64,000 nucleotides of DNA from Ulota crispa (taxonomy: Eukaryota > Streptophyta > Bryopsida > Orthotrichales > Orthotrichaceae): contig OY987242.1 of assembly GCA_963920765.1 (NCBI GenBank), positions 2,754,789-2,818,788 of the forward strand, in the 5' to 3' direction. Positions within the stretch are counted from its first letter, which is position 1. Each line of letters starts with the position of its first letter. Made by a program: the position numbers and the translations under genes. A model generated the notes under the pieces. It searched no databases. It was not told the origin of the DNA and was given only the letters and a program-made list of their open reading frames with translations. Of the stretch, positions 43,519 to 56,340 are shown piece by piece.

Positions 43519-45822
43519 CTTTGTTAACTCGATGAAGGTGAAGATGAATATATAAGAATTTTAAAATATACCTGTACATGACACTGGTAACAATCAGCAG
43601 TGATAGAGGATAACGGAGCCCAAACTTTGATTGGAATGGAAGGACGTATGTGCTCACTGTTGCAGAATTCTAGCAATCTGAGTCTCAGATTTCAGTACAA
43701 GGGCAATGTCTCTACGCAATCGCTCGATTTACACAACAAATCCAAATATATTTATGCTCATGCACACAACAAAGTCAAGCAAAGGTTGTCGAAAAACATC
43801 ATTGTCAAGCTTCACCACATAGAAACATGACCACCTCTCAACAGTCTGTAATTCTCGTAGTTTAGATTCTAGAAAGCAAGGATCTCGTTCCATGCTCTAG
43901 AGAGAACCGTACATAGCCGTAAATGCTCACTTAGGAAGCTTCAAGGCACGAAAATAGAAGAGAATTATGTCCTACATTAATGGTTGACAGAGATTTGTTG
44001 TGAAGGTAACCATAAGTTTCCAAAATGAACTTGTTTTTCATAGATCTTGAGAGCGCTACCAAACTCTAGATCACAACCGGTTGGCTATGTATTTCACTTG
44101 AGGATACCTTCTTACGTGAATCAATCCTATTCTAATGAAAAATGCCCGCAGCAAAAACTCGGAAATTGGCTATAAAATCAAACGAATGCACAAGCACGCG
44201 AACCCTGGTGTGAGATTGACCAGCCCAATTCCATGGCCAGATGTTCACACTGCTAAGACCACTTAACATGGGAAGAAATGATTGCAACAGCACAACAGAC
44301 ACCCCTGCAGAAAGATTATGGCGAGGTCACTGTGTTAGCCAGTCTTCACAGATGGAGTTTCTCTCAATTATGTCACCGAGGCAAGATTAACCTTGAGAGT
44401 TTCCCAGCAATCAAATCAAGCCAGGACAGCAGGAACGCTCACCACTTACAAAATAAAAGAATGCAGAACTTCAAGTGTCTTCGGAGCCGCTCACAATATG
44501 ATCTCCAGGTCCAAGAGGGTTATCCCGATTGTGTTGGTTGGAGTGACATTCAAGGGTTTCGTCCACCCTCCGTCAAACCTCAAACCGCGTACTTCCGACA
44601 AACGACAAAGCCGAGAAGTGGCTGCAACACAATTGGACGCCACTTTTTTAGAAAATGCACACCATTGACAATCCTCGGTCATGGCTACATAGAATTTCCC
44701 CGAATGAACCCACAAATTCCAATTTTCCACAGCAAGCAATTCTCCGACGTCTCTAGACTAAGTCCTACTCCGACAGAAATGGCACTTGGGAACCACTGGA
44801 GAACTAATTGACCTCATCACCCGAATCTTGTGCCAAAATATCAAGGTTTGCCTCACTGTCCACTGCATGTATAACCTTGAATGCCGACCTTTCTAACCCT
44901 AGAATGCAGACGAGAAGAAGAGAAATAGAAAACCAACAACCCACTCACTCAGTTGGTGCTCCAACGTCAGAATTTGCATTCCATGAAAAACCAGCACCTG
45001 GCTGCGCAATTACAAGGGGCGCGTGTTCGCAGGAGACGAATTGCTCTCCACTTGGCACAAGCTGCGTCCTTGTCTGCGTTGTCGTCCCAGGTCTCTGCTC
45101 GCAAGCACCCCCCCAGCCAGGCAGGCAGGCAAGCATTGAACTGTCGATGCTAATCTCCGGGGGCTAGAATAATAGTAACGCTAGATTTATTAGAGACAAG
45201 TGCAGGTCCGTAGTACGTGACACGCAGAATGGCCGTGTGCGTGAGATGCGCTGGACTGGATTCGAGAGTGCTAATCCTGTAGTTTCGTAGTCACGAGGCT
45301 AGTCGGTCAGCGAGCGGCGCACTTGTACTACTGTAGGATTGTAGGAGGAGGAGCAGTGCCCGCGTGGTGCGTGGTGCGTCACGCCTGCTTTCGGGACTGC
45401 TCCACCATGTCACTTTGACCTTCGTCGTTGTCTGCATCCACGGTAAAGAATCACACTTGGTCTGTGAGTCTGTCCCACTCACCGACGATCAGCATAACTC
45501 CACAGTAATTGACGTAGCTTTCTTCTTTTTGTACTTTACCTTTTTGACCCCATTAGTAGGTGTCAGTGTTGGTGAATGGTGATTGGTGAGTGGTGCATGT
45601 GTCGTTCCTTGGATTTTCAGAAAATTATTTTGTACTTGTGGATGCTTTTACTTTCATTAACTTAGCAAATCTAACACCCACTTTGAGGACGTGGTTTTTG
45701 CACTCCACGTCAAGGACATGGTCGTTGATCGTAGATTAGCGGGTTTCAAAGCTTGGGAAAAGAAAAAACTCTGAAGGTGGTTTAATTTTGCAAGTGAAGG
45801 TTGCCTTAACAATAAGGCTGCT
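43519..45822. other. Upstream region of the minus-strand gene
   Basis: Probably 5' UTR and promoter of the gene at 41104-43518. CAG/GTATAT at about 43573 could be a donor of a short leader intron ending at the AAAG before the start codon. A 177-codon open stretch (44278-44811) overlaps other frames of equal length, shows no domain, and is not called. GC-rich phrases with repeated GTGGTGCGT lie near 45365. Confidence 0.4.
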
Positions 45823-46753
45823 TTAACCCCTAAAGGATCAACTGTTCGTTCAACAGACAAATGGGATTTTGGGCATGTACCTATGGCCAAACTACTTTGC
45901 ATGATATTTTGAAACTTTTATTGAAGATGGGAAATTCAAAGATCTGCATGGGCATCTAATTTTTATTCCAATTGATGCCATGGAGCAAAAGTTATGCCCA
46001 AATAAGCACAAATTTGGGGACTTGGGGCAGCAAAAAAATTCTTATAAAAACTTGAAAAAAAAAATTAATTTTTTTCTCATAGATTATATCTTTGTCTACA
46101 TTTGAAGCTTTGATTCATTCCATTTGGACTAGTTATGAGAAAGTTAGGGACAATCTTGTTTTTTGGGCAATTCAAGCAACTTCTTGAAAAAATAACTTAT
46201 AAACCTCATTTTTGAATGCAATTTTAACATTTTTTCAAAAAACATTGTTGGAGAGGGTGAAGTTTGCTTTCTAGAACAATCTCACCATTGGGATCATTGC
46301 ATTTCAATTCCATTGCAAGGTTATTAGCAATTTAAGTTTTTGTTCAATCTCAAACCTTCTTCTGCATAATGTTTTTTTTAGAGAATGACAATTAATTATT
46401 TTTTGTTATTTTTATTTTTCCAAGATTACCTACTCAACTTCCCACCATGCAAAAATAGAATTCCAAACTCTGTGGAGCAAAAAATTTAAGTTAAAAAAAG
46501 TTCAAACTTAAATAATCTAGTCATGCAAGGTCCAAAAAAAGCTGTTTTTTACTTTTTAAATGCAAATATCTTCTAACATGTACGGTCAAAGTTCTTGAGT
46601 TTTGTATGAAACATTCTTATAGTAATCTAGTACAAGATCCTACGGTTAGATATGCAAAAAGACCGATTTTCAAACTTTTTTACTCTTTGCCATAAAGGTG
46701 GCAGTTTTGAGTGTCTTCTGACAAAATAGAGGCCATGATCCTTTAGGGGTTAA
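45823..46753 (+). mobile_element. TTAA-family element T8 (931 bp)
   Basis: Left end TTAACCCCTAAAGGATCAAC, right end CATGATCCTTTAGGGGTTAA, TTAA at both extremes. It is a close copy of T5 (30496-31421) in the same orientation, about 15 kb away. Non-coding. Confidence 0.84.
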
Positions 46754-48835
46754 CTTGGCAAAGCTACCTCATGACTCACCCTTGACCACATGGAGGGACA
46801 TACAACTCTTTTTATGCTACAATAATTTGTAGCTTTCTTGTTCTTTAGTTTTGGGGCATGTTGCACTGCCCAACCTCTGATATCTTCTTCCATTGTTTAT
46901 CATAGTAATTATTGACAAAAGGTTATAGTATTGATAATTATTTAAATAGTGTAAAGTATGAAGAAATTAGTATGGGGCAACCTAAATGCACTATTTGATG
47001 ATTGGAGCCCAACCTCTGATATCTTCTTCCATTGTTTATCATAGTAATTATTGACAAAAGGTTATAGTATTGATAATTATTTAAATAGTGTAAAGTATGA
47101 AGAAATTAGTATGGGGCAACCTAAATGCACTATTTGATGATTGGAAAACAAATCAATAATTTCTCATGCAATTTTGAGTTTTCCGAGGATAAATTCTGCT
47201 AGTATCTGCTCATTGGGAGATTCAGATATTTTCCTAGAGATGCTCTGCATGAGAATTTGAGAAAGAGGCATGACATCACTAGTTCAAAATATGATTATTC
47301 TCTTGCAAAAAGGGACAAAAATAACCTTGCTTGAGAAGGAAGATTTTGCTAATATGTCCTAAAGAGTTTGAAACCCCTATTGAGATAATAGAATCTCGGT
47401 TCATTTTTTAGTTCTTTGTTGTTATCTTCGTGGACTTTACTCAAGTCAGGCACAAAGTCATTTTCCTATCTTTACAACCAATCACGACGTGAGACAACCA
47501 AATATGCTCACATTTACATGCCAATTTGAGTGGAAGGAAAGTTCTCTAAAACTATGTTTAAATTATAATTTCTATTTCAATGGCATATGGGGATTTGTGT
47601 GCCTTCCCTTTTTACAAAAGATATCCTTTTTGGTGTGACTACAAAATGCCACAATTTTCTTCGATCATCTAATTGTTTTTTAGTTCATTAATAAAACTGA
47701 TATTTTATATATGAACATCAAAAAATGCAGAAAAAATCCAGCTTTTCAATTTCAAAGTGTACGTTTGATACTTTAACCCAATGTCAAATCCCCCTCTTCT
47801 TCCCTTCAATAAGCAACTTCAAATACTAGTACCTATTTCATTTACACTTAGTGAAATGCTTCACTAAATGATGGCACGCTTAGTTTTTGTGCAAACTATA
47901 AGATACTATATAACTAATTGCAAGAATAGGACATACAAGTGACTAGGTAAATCCAACAGTAAAATGTTTGGTACTAATAAAATTTGTACAATAGTAGATA
48001 CCGTACCTTACAAGCAGGTTCGGCAAGCAAGTGCTGAATAGTTAATTAAAGTGCAAAACCAGGATTAGGCAACTTTAAAAAAATTTAAAAAAAATTAGTC
48101 ATTTTCAAAAAAAGAAAAATAATATTTAGGCATTCATTCAAGTCAAATCTTATAAATGAGGTAGTTAGCTATTGTATCTAATTGATATGATTAACAACTT
48201 GAGATGATCTTCATTTTAGTATTCATGAATAAGATGGAATTCATGAAAAAAATGGTAGCTGCTAATTTCTTATGTTGCCTTAATGCTTATTGTATTTATA
48301 AGCTAACTTTTGCTTATATTTTTGTATGAAAATTTTATTTTGTTTTATGTGAGGTTGTGTCTCAATAAAATGAAAATCATCCAACAAAGAATTGTACAAT
48401 GAATATTTAGAGAAGTTGACAAAAATGAGCTGGAAGCATGTGCGTTGCTTGATTTTGCAACTTTGAGCTCAAATTTTACATTATGATCTATGTGTAAGTC
48501 AATGTAATTACAAAACTTACTTGGTAGTGTTTTTATTCTTATTTCATCACCTTATTGTATAATTTTTTTCAGCACTATTTTAAAATCATTTTTCAAATTT
48601 TAGGCAATGGATGTCCATAATTAAGAAAAATATTAGGCAAATATTTTACGAATTAATTTTTGCCAAAGCTGCTAGTAAGGTACGGTATGCTTATTCTACA
48701 AACTAGGCCCTTACAAACATATTTTGGTATGAAACTCCTTTTATTGCGTAGTATACATTGATTTTTTTTTTTTATAGTGGAGCCCCCTCTTGAAATTGAA
48801 CATTTAAAGAGGCGTCAAATGGAAACAAAACGTGT
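46754..48835. other. Intergenic, no gene seen apart from a tandem duplication
   Basis: AT-rich sequence with no supported gene. The one structured part is the 139-bp duplication at 46869-47146. Confidence 0.5.
46869..47146. repeat. 139-bp tandem duplication
   Basis: Two adjacent copies starting CCCAACCTCTGATATC (46869 and 47008) appear identical over 139 bp. Each ends with the terminus seen in the MITE at 21971-22192 (GGGGCAACCTAAATGCAC). Confidence 0.88.
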
Positions 48836-49086
48836 TTAAACCCCTAAGTGCCCACGCCATATTCACTCAAATTCATACCCTTGTGTACTTAATCCAATAA
48901 AAGTATTACCTAAATAGAGTCAAATAGCTTGAATTTTTTTTGAGTGATAGTAGACACATGCCTAGAGGTACATGAAAAAGTACAAGTCCTTTGATTTTAC
49001 CATTAAGAAGAGGATAAGAGTCAAATATGGACATTTTTCAAAACCAAGAGACCATATTTTGGCCCCCTTGGGCGCTCAGGGGTTAA
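48836..49086. mobile_element. TTAA-family element T9 (251 bp)
   Basis: Left end TTAAACCCCTAAGTGCCCAC, right end CTTGGGCGCTCAGGGGTTAA. It belongs to the short subclass with T14 and T15, sharing the interior phrase CATATTTTGGCCCCC and a CACTCAAATTCA block. Confidence 0.75.
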
Positions 49087-49320
49087 GCTATCTTTAGATG
49101 TACCATTTATGTTCTTTTTGTTACTACTATTCCTTAAAATTAATTTGAAGTGTAGTTGTTATTCTGGACATAAATGCAAGCACATTCATCAATGATTATC
49201 TCAAATAGGGACAATTTAATGATGTCTTACATAAATAAATGATCGGAATTAATACTTTTTAGGTCAATAAACTAGAAGAGCACTTGATGCTTCATTTTTA
49301 ATCTATTTCAATATGTTCTC

Positions 49321-50227
49321 TTAACTCCTTAGAGACCATCGAACCATACTTTGGTTGGGGAGAGTGGTTTTTGGCATATAAGGTAAAATTACTCTGGATG
49401 TTGGTCTTGAAGAATGCTTGTGAGCACAAGAATTTTGCATCCCATCAAAAAAAATAACAATGAAATCAGGTATGTCAATTGATAAATGGTATTTATACAG
49501 CATGGCCTCAAAATATGTATCCATATTTGGTCAAAGATGGATCAAAGCAAAAATTCAATACATCAAACATCCAAGAAGAATGTCAAATTTCAATTGTGCC
49601 GTCCTAAAAAATTTCAAATTGCTCAAGAAATATACTTGTGTAGTTTCTCTATATGCAAGTAGTATAATTGTAATATTTGAAAATTTATTGAAATGGTGCT
49701 ATCATTTCATCTTAAAAATTTGTTGCCCTACATTTAAGGCCAATTCGTTATTGTTCTCATTGATTGGATTTTCCATAGCATTTATCAAGTTCCTTGTAAA
49801 ACTATTTTTGGGTAGCAAAAAAAGTGGGATTTTTGACCCTTTTTGTCCACTTAGCTACACCTTGTGATTGCTATTTTTATCCATTTTGTGTGAAACTAGT
49901 CTCATTGGAAAGGTCAGAAACCCTACTTTCTAGATAAATAAGGCTCTTCTCAAGCAAAGCTTGTATGAAGCAGTAAGATCCAAAACCACACAAGCATGAA
50001 AAACTAGAGAATTCCTACCTACAACTCACTCAATTATTATAATCTTTCACCTCCAATGATAGATCTAATTGAGATTTTGATACTTTATAGTAAACAAGGT
50101 GTACTTCCCATTTGTATGGTTGGATTGTTGAAATTGGGTCCAAATTTGATTCAACCACACATCCAAGTTTGCTACCATGGTTTCTAATGGATTTTGCAAA
50201 AATGTGTGTGGTTTTTAAAGGGTTAAT
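49321..50227. mobile_element. Possible TTAA-family element T10 (907 bp)
   Basis: Left end TTAACTCCTTAGAGACCATC and right end GTGGTTTTTAAAGGGTTAA. Both carry TTAA, but the inverted match is weaker than in the other members. A 135-codon open stretch inside is AT-rich with no domain and is not called. Confidence 0.45.
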
Positions 50228-50508
50228 ATCAATGTAGAATTTGTTAACTTTAGAGGCGGAGGCAACAAACGGGGAGAGCCAAAAAACAATAGAAAGTCAG
50301 CCAAATGAAATGTGCAAAAAACCAATTGAAATCTAAATAAATTGGCTAAAAACCGACTAAGTTTTTGGAAAATTTCCAATTATAGTGTAGGTATATGGTG
50401 AATAGTTGGTGCATCCACTAAAAAAACCGGATGAAAATGAGAAATGTAGGCTTCAAACTGAAAAAGCTCAAAATCTCCCTGCACACTAGGCGGAGGCTTT
50501 GATGTTAA
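50228..50508. other. Intergenic, no gene seen
   Basis: Short AT-rich spacer between two TTAA-bounded elements. Confidence 0.5.
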
Positions 50509-51457
50509 TTAACCCCTAAAGGCCCAAGCCATTTTTTCTGTGAAAGTCACTCAAAACTGTCACTTTTAAGGGAATAAGTAGAAAGGTAGGAAAAACAATT
50601 TTTTTCTAGAAATCCAACCAAAAAATCTTGCCCTAGACTATGGGAGGTACTTGTGGGAAGAAAATCAGCTCATTTTAAACGTAGAGGAGTGACATATTGA
50701 CATTTGAAGTGAAAAAAAAGGTTTTTTCTTGCTGCCCAAAAATTTTAGAAGCCTTTGAGCACTCCTATATCAAAAAAATTGCTCTATGCAAAACTAAGTT
50801 TTTTTTTTTCCCAAATAGAAGATCAAGTTAGGTATGTGTGGGAGAATTTTCAAATTAATTGAAGGTGTGAATCATACTTTGTAAAATCTTGCAATGCAGT
50901 AAGGCCATGAAATTTGCATACACACTAGGCAAAATTAGGGAATTAATGTAAAATTCAAAAACCTGAATTACTTTGATCTAAATGGTGAAAACCAAGGAAT
51001 TTTAGTCTACTACAACTTGGAAAAAAAAGTCAAAAAAAAAAAACACAAAGAGCTCAAAAAAGTAAAGCACCAAATTTTACGAGGGGAAAAAGAAATGGAG
51101 TTTTGGGAGTTCCATACCTACCCACGAACTTAAACTTCTCATAACTTTCATCTCATCAATTGGAACTGAATGATTCAAAGCTTCCCACATAAATAAAATT
51201 TCTAAAGAAACAATTTCAAATTTTTATTACAAAAAAACGCATTTTTTTGGGCTGCCCGCTTCTCCCCTACTTTTCAATTATTCATGCATAACTTCTTCAA
51301 TAAATGTTGGAATGAAGAAAAAAAAATGCCCACGTAGATCTATGAATTCCCCATCTTCTATAAAAGTTTCAAAAAATCACATAAAGTAATTTAGCTATAG
51401 GTACATGCCCAAAACCCCACTTGGCCCTTGAGGACCACTTGGGACTTTAGGGGTTAA
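50509..51457. mobile_element. TTAA-family element T11 (949 bp)
   Basis: Left end TTAACCCCTAAAGGCCCAAG, right end TTGGGACTTTAGGGGTTAA. The interior resembles T13 (52841-53775: AAGTAGGAAAA.AAGTTTTT, GCATACACACTAGGCAAAATT). It also contains a block found in the arms of palindromic T6. Non-coding. Confidence 0.82.
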
Positions 51458-51846
51458 TGTAATCAATTTTGTTGCATGTAAAAATGACAACAACTTTCTA
51501 ATGGGGACTCTGCAGTGAAAATATTTTGGATGAAGTGGCCTTAGCTTTTTTTCTAACCAAAGCATAATTGAGTAGCAAGGATTGCTACATTTTTTTTATA
51601 GATGTAAAGTTGGATGCTTTCAACCTTTTATCAAAGGTAAATCTCATGATGATTTTGTGAGAAATTAGAATATTGCACCAATAGGGTGAGGCAACATCAA
51701 GTGGAACCCTAAAAACCAAGCTCCTACTCCCAAATCCGTGTATAAAAGTTGGCTAAATACTTTAAAATTTTCAAAAAATACTATAGAAAACATGTCTATA
51801 GTATGTGTATTTGGATAAGGCCTTTGTAGAATATCATCACCCCATG

Positions 51847-51870
51847 TTAACCCCTAAGGGATCAAAGCAG
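51847..51870. repeat. Orphan TTAA-family end T12
   Basis: TTAACCCCTAAGGGATCAAA matches the left terminus of the family. I found no matching right end within 1 kb, so this is a solo end or a truncated copy. Confidence 0.5.
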
Positions 51871-52840
51871 TGTTTTTGTTTTAGGCGATAAATTGCCAAA
51901 AAGCTAATTTTTTTAAGAGCTTGAAATTAGCACCAGAACCATTGAAAACACTAAGTGTGATTTGCCAAAATTCACCAATGAAGGGATTGCTTTTGCCCCC
52001 CTTTTCCCACATGCCACGCCACAATCATTTGTTTTAGATGTCTTTTTGCACACAAAAGCTAAGGATTGCTTGTGGACTTCACTAGAAAATAAATGAAAGA
52101 AACTAGATTTGCACCCCAATAAAAAGGCAATTGCCAAACTAGCACCAAACACAAAATTCCAAGCTAAACACATGATCAAAGTGTTCGTTCAACGGACACT
52201 TGAGAGTCAAAGGAACTTGAAGAATTAGTTGCTTTTAATGTAATTGACAAGTACAATTAACTCTTTGACAATTCCTTTTGTAAAATTTCATCCCTCTTGC
52301 ATTTAGCTTCCCTAACTACGAGTTCACATGTTCATGGCAGCCCCAAATCTGGTTGCACGTTGAGGGTTGTAAAATTCTAAAAAAAACAGCTATAAAAATT
52401 GCTCACATAATAGAGCCCTCCCTTTCCGATTACTAAAGCTGTTACCCGTGCCTCAGTTCAGGATGCCCTTCTATCCAAACCAATGCTTGCCTGTTCTGGT
52501 TGTGGTTGGCATTCTTTGTCAGTCATTTAGGTCCTGAAGATTGATTGCAGATCATTTTGCATGATTACACATTTTCTGAAGTGGCTCCACCAAGGTAAGG
52601 CACACAATTGACGCCCTTCGAATTGTATTCTGCTAAGTGTAAATCTTTTAAGTGTATTTTGAGGTGGGGATGTTATCCCTTACGCCCAAATAAATAGGGA
52701 GACGTCAGAGGACGCTATTTGTGAGCGAAAAACGGTGAGCCATGAGCGGTAAGCGAAGATTTTCATAAGTAGGAATCAATTTTGAGTTTAAAATCAATGA
52801 AAATTCAATAAAGGCGGTTAGTTTCTCAAGAGATGGAGAT
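51871..52840. other. Intergenic, no gene seen
   Basis: No supported gene. Part may be the remainder of the truncated element whose end is at 51847. Confidence 0.45.
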
Positions 52841-53775
52841 TTTACCCCTAAAAGCTTAAGTTGTTTTTTTTCTGAAAATCATTGAAAATTGTCACTTTTG
52901 GGGGAATGAGTAGACAAGTAGGAAAACAAGTTTTTTTTTGAACATCCAACCGTAGGATCTTGTCCTAGACTATGAGAGATACTTGCAATTGTGGCAAAAT
53001 AATCAGCTCATTCTAGATGTAGAGTAGTGAAATATTGAAATTTGAAGTGGCAAAAAAAGTTTTTTCTTTGCTGCCCAAAAATTTCAAAAGCTTTTGATCA
53101 CTTTTATAGCAAAAAATTGTTCTATGCTAAGTTGAGGTTTAAATTTTTCACATAGAAGACCAAGTTAGGTATACATTGGAGAATTTTTAGATCAATTGGA
53201 GGTGTACATCATACTTCAATAAATATTTGAATGCTAGAATTGAAGGTCATGAAATTTGCATACACACTAGGCAAAATTGGAGGTTTTATGGAAAATTCAA
53301 AAATTCAAATTACATTAATCAAAACAATAAAACCAAGGATTCTTAGCATACTACAACGCTAGAAAAAAAAATCAAAAGTCAAATATTCAAATTGCTTCAA
53401 AAATCAAGCACCAAATTATACAAGGGAAAAAAGGAATGGAAGTTTGGGAGTCCCCCAAGATGGGCACTTTCCACTCCAGTCCCCTTGCCCAAGTGTCCAC
53501 ACCTTATACCCACAATGGTTAACCCTTTTTGGAGTCAACACCCACTTACAAAGAAGAGGCCGTGCCCAAACTACCCCTTCTTGCCTAGTTTTAGAAAGTT
53601 CTTCATAAATTCTTCACTAAATGTCAAATTGAAAAAAAAATTAGATGCCCTTGTAGGTCCTAGTATTCCACACCTTTATCAAAAGGTTTAAAAAATCACA
53701 CAAATTAGTTAACCTATAGGTACATACCCAAAATCCATATGTCTCCAAAGGGACAATTGGGCGTTCAGGAGTTAA
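52841..53775. mobile_element. TTAA-family element T13 (935 bp)
   Basis: Left end TTTACCCCTAAAAGCTTAAG (TTTA in place of TTAA), right end TTGGGCGTTCAGGAGTTAA. It is a diverged copy of T11 in the same orientation. Non-coding. Confidence 0.75.
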
Positions 53776-54033
53776 AATTATAAATATGAAAATAATCTTG
53801 TTACACTCATTAACTTTTATTCCATAATCAATTTCAAAAGGAACTTTGTATCATTCATTTCAAATTTCATTGATGAATTTTTGTGAGTGCTAATTGGAAA
53901 TCTAGCCGTATGGATATGATTTACAGTGTGCAATAATTTGTTTGAGGGTCTTCTTTTAACATTTCTTTTAGATTGTGCTTGGGAATTCATTATCACTATT
54001 TTTGAAATCTACCGAGTATTATTTCTCAATCCT
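53776..54033. other. Intergenic, no gene seen
   Basis: Short AT-rich spacer between TTAA-bounded elements. Confidence 0.5.
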
Positions 54034-54290
54034 TTAACCCTTAACGCATGAGCGCCCAGCCCAAATTCATGCCGTGTTGGACCTCATTGCAAAATAATCT
54101 CGCACCACAAGTTCAAATACAATATTTGGAAAAATTAATTTTTGATATTGCACAAGGTTCAAGGTCCGTAAATGTATAAATTTTTTGGTAAACATTCATT
54201 GCACAAATCAAAAAATTATAACAGTCAAAGTCAACAAATTGTTGAATATGGAGAGGTTAGATTTGGGGCGCTAGGGCACTCAAGGATTAA
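54034..54290. mobile_element. TTAA-family element T14 (257 bp)
   Basis: Left end TTAACCCTTAACGCATGAGC, right end GGGCACTCAAGGATTAA. It is a short-subclass member whose right TTAA is also the left TTAA of T15. Confidence 0.72.
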
Positions 54291-54535
54291 CCCTTGAGCA
54301 CCCAGCACAAGTTCACTCAAATTCAAACCATTTGAAACTCATTCTAATCAAACTATCACCTAAAAGAGATCCACAAAAAATTGACTGTACCGATTGGTAG
54401 TGAACATAGATCCGGAGCTCCAAGGAAAAGGACACATCCTTTCACTGTACCATTGAAAATAATATAAGGGTCAAACAAGGAAATTTTTCAAAGCGGAGAG
54501 GCCATATTTTGGCCCCTTGGGCGCTCAAGGGTTAA
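54287..54535. mobile_element. TTAA-family element T15 (249 bp)
   Basis: Left end TTAACCCTTGAGCACCCAGC, right end TTGGGCGCTCAAGGGTTAA. Same subclass and near-identical interior landmarks as T9 (48836-49086). Confidence 0.8.
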
Positions 54536-54894
54536 TGACCATAGGGCATAGTATATACACTACTGTATAATTGGCATTTGCTACCAATAAGAAGTTTTAA
54601 TCTGAGATCTCAAGTAGCTTACTAGAACATCTTTAATCTGTTCTTCAACTTCTTTGTTGATCTCAAATTTATTAAATATAAGAATCTATTTCAAATACAA
54701 GAAAAAAAACTTCTATTATATCAGTCGTACACTAGTAGAAAACTCCTTCCAAAACAACAGAAAACCAACAGATTCTTGTTGATTTGGGCACTTGCCCACG
54801 CTAATTGACTAATTTAACAGAACTCTACAAAAAACTAAATACGTTTTATTGATTTGGACATCATTATCTAAATCAACAGAAATTTTGGAATCTT

Positions 54895-55480
54895 TGGAGG
54901 ATCTTCTGGGAATTTTTTGTGAATCTTTAAGAATCTTCAAGAATCTTTTGGAAATCATTACAAATCTTTTCAAGATTTTTAAGAATATTTAAGAATATTT
55001 TTGAGATTTGAGAATCTTTTAGGAATCTTTGAGAATCTTTGAGAATCTTTTAGGAATCTTTGAGAATCTTTGAGAATCTTTTAGGAATCTTTGAGAATCT
55101 TTTCAAGTATTTTGGAATCTTTGAGAATGTTTGAGAACAATTGAGAATCTTTGAGAATCTTTGAGAATCTTTGAAAATCTTTGAAAATCTTTTAGGAATC
55201 TTTGAGAATTTGTGAGAATATTTGAGAATCTTTGGAAATGTTCTAGGAATTTTGAATTTTTTTGAGAATTTTTGAAAATCTTTATGAATAATCTTGGAAT
55301 CTTCCTAGAAGCTTTGAGAAGCTTTGAGAAGCTTTGAGAATCTTTAAGAATCTTTGGAAATCTTTGGGAATCTTTTGGGAATCTTTTGAGAATCTTTTTT
55401 GAAATTCAAAAAATCTTTGAAAAACTCTGAGAATTTTCAAGAACCTTTTTGGAATCTTTGAGAATCTTTTTAAAATCTTT
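54895..55480. repeat. Subterminal GAGAATCTTT array of CACTA copy 1
   Basis: Degenerate tandem units of about 10-11 bp (TTTGAGAATC, TTTTAGGAATC), several dozen in all, near the left end of the CACTA element. The inverse array lies in copy 2 at about 61140-61720. Confidence 0.85.
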
Positions 55481-56340
55481 ATGAAATTTGTTAAAGTACT
55501 TCAAAATACTTATAGAAATAGAATCTCTTAGATTGAATTAGAGTCCTTTAGGAATCTTTTTGTAATTCATCAAAATACTTTAAAATATTTTTAACAAAAA
55601 GACTATCACAATAGTTTAGGTTTGTTTTTGAAATCTTTCTAAAATCTTTTTGGACCTCATTAAATTTTTTTGAAGTTTTAAAAAATAAAAGAAGTTTTCA
55701 AAAAAAAACAGAATCTTTTAGAAGTTTGAGTGTACATTGACTGGTTTTATTTTCTTTACTTTTTACAATTTGGTAAGATTTAAAATTAGCAGCCTTTAAA
55801 GTCAAGTAAAAACATGACCATAATAACAAAAAAATTAATAATTTTCTGTTGATCTGGACACTTTTGGACACAACTTCACTAATTCAACAAAATTTTATAT
55901 AAAAAGTACAACATTTTGCTGTTTTAAATACCAAAATTTCTTTACAAACAAATATAAAAGATGCTCCTCAATTCTTTGAAGAAATCATATGTCCCTTAAG
56001 GATTAAAAGTACCAAAAATATCTTTGTGTTACATGATAACCAAGTGTATAGTTTAATGCAAATTCTTACAAGAAACCAAAGGTGATTTTTACATTTCAAA
56101 TAACACAAGGATATATTTAACATTTCAAAATAGAAGAGCTATTTTATTAATTTTCCAAAATAATAGGAGTACAATTGATATTCCTACAAAAAATAAAGAC
56201 TATTTTTTATATTTCACATATTTTCGGAGTAAACTTGATATTTTGAAAGACTTAAAGGGTATTTTTAGTATTTTTCCTTCTATTACTAACCAAATGAATT
56301 AAAAAAAAACAATCTTATAAAATATTTTTATAAGCTTTAA

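Noticed and set aside
44278..44811. 177-codon open frame upstream of the basic protein gene
   Set aside because: Other frames over the same bases are nearly as long on both strands, and no motif is recognisable; the interval is better explained as leader and promoter of the minus-strand gene.
18797..54535. CCCTAAA-like motifs suggesting interstitial telomere repeats
   Set aside because: They occur once per element end and always next to TTAA; there are no tandem CCCTAAA arrays.
54895..55480. Regular short repeats suggesting a CRISPR array
   Set aside because: Units are about 10-11 bp, degenerate and without spacers; they are subterminal repeats of a CACTA element in a plant genome.
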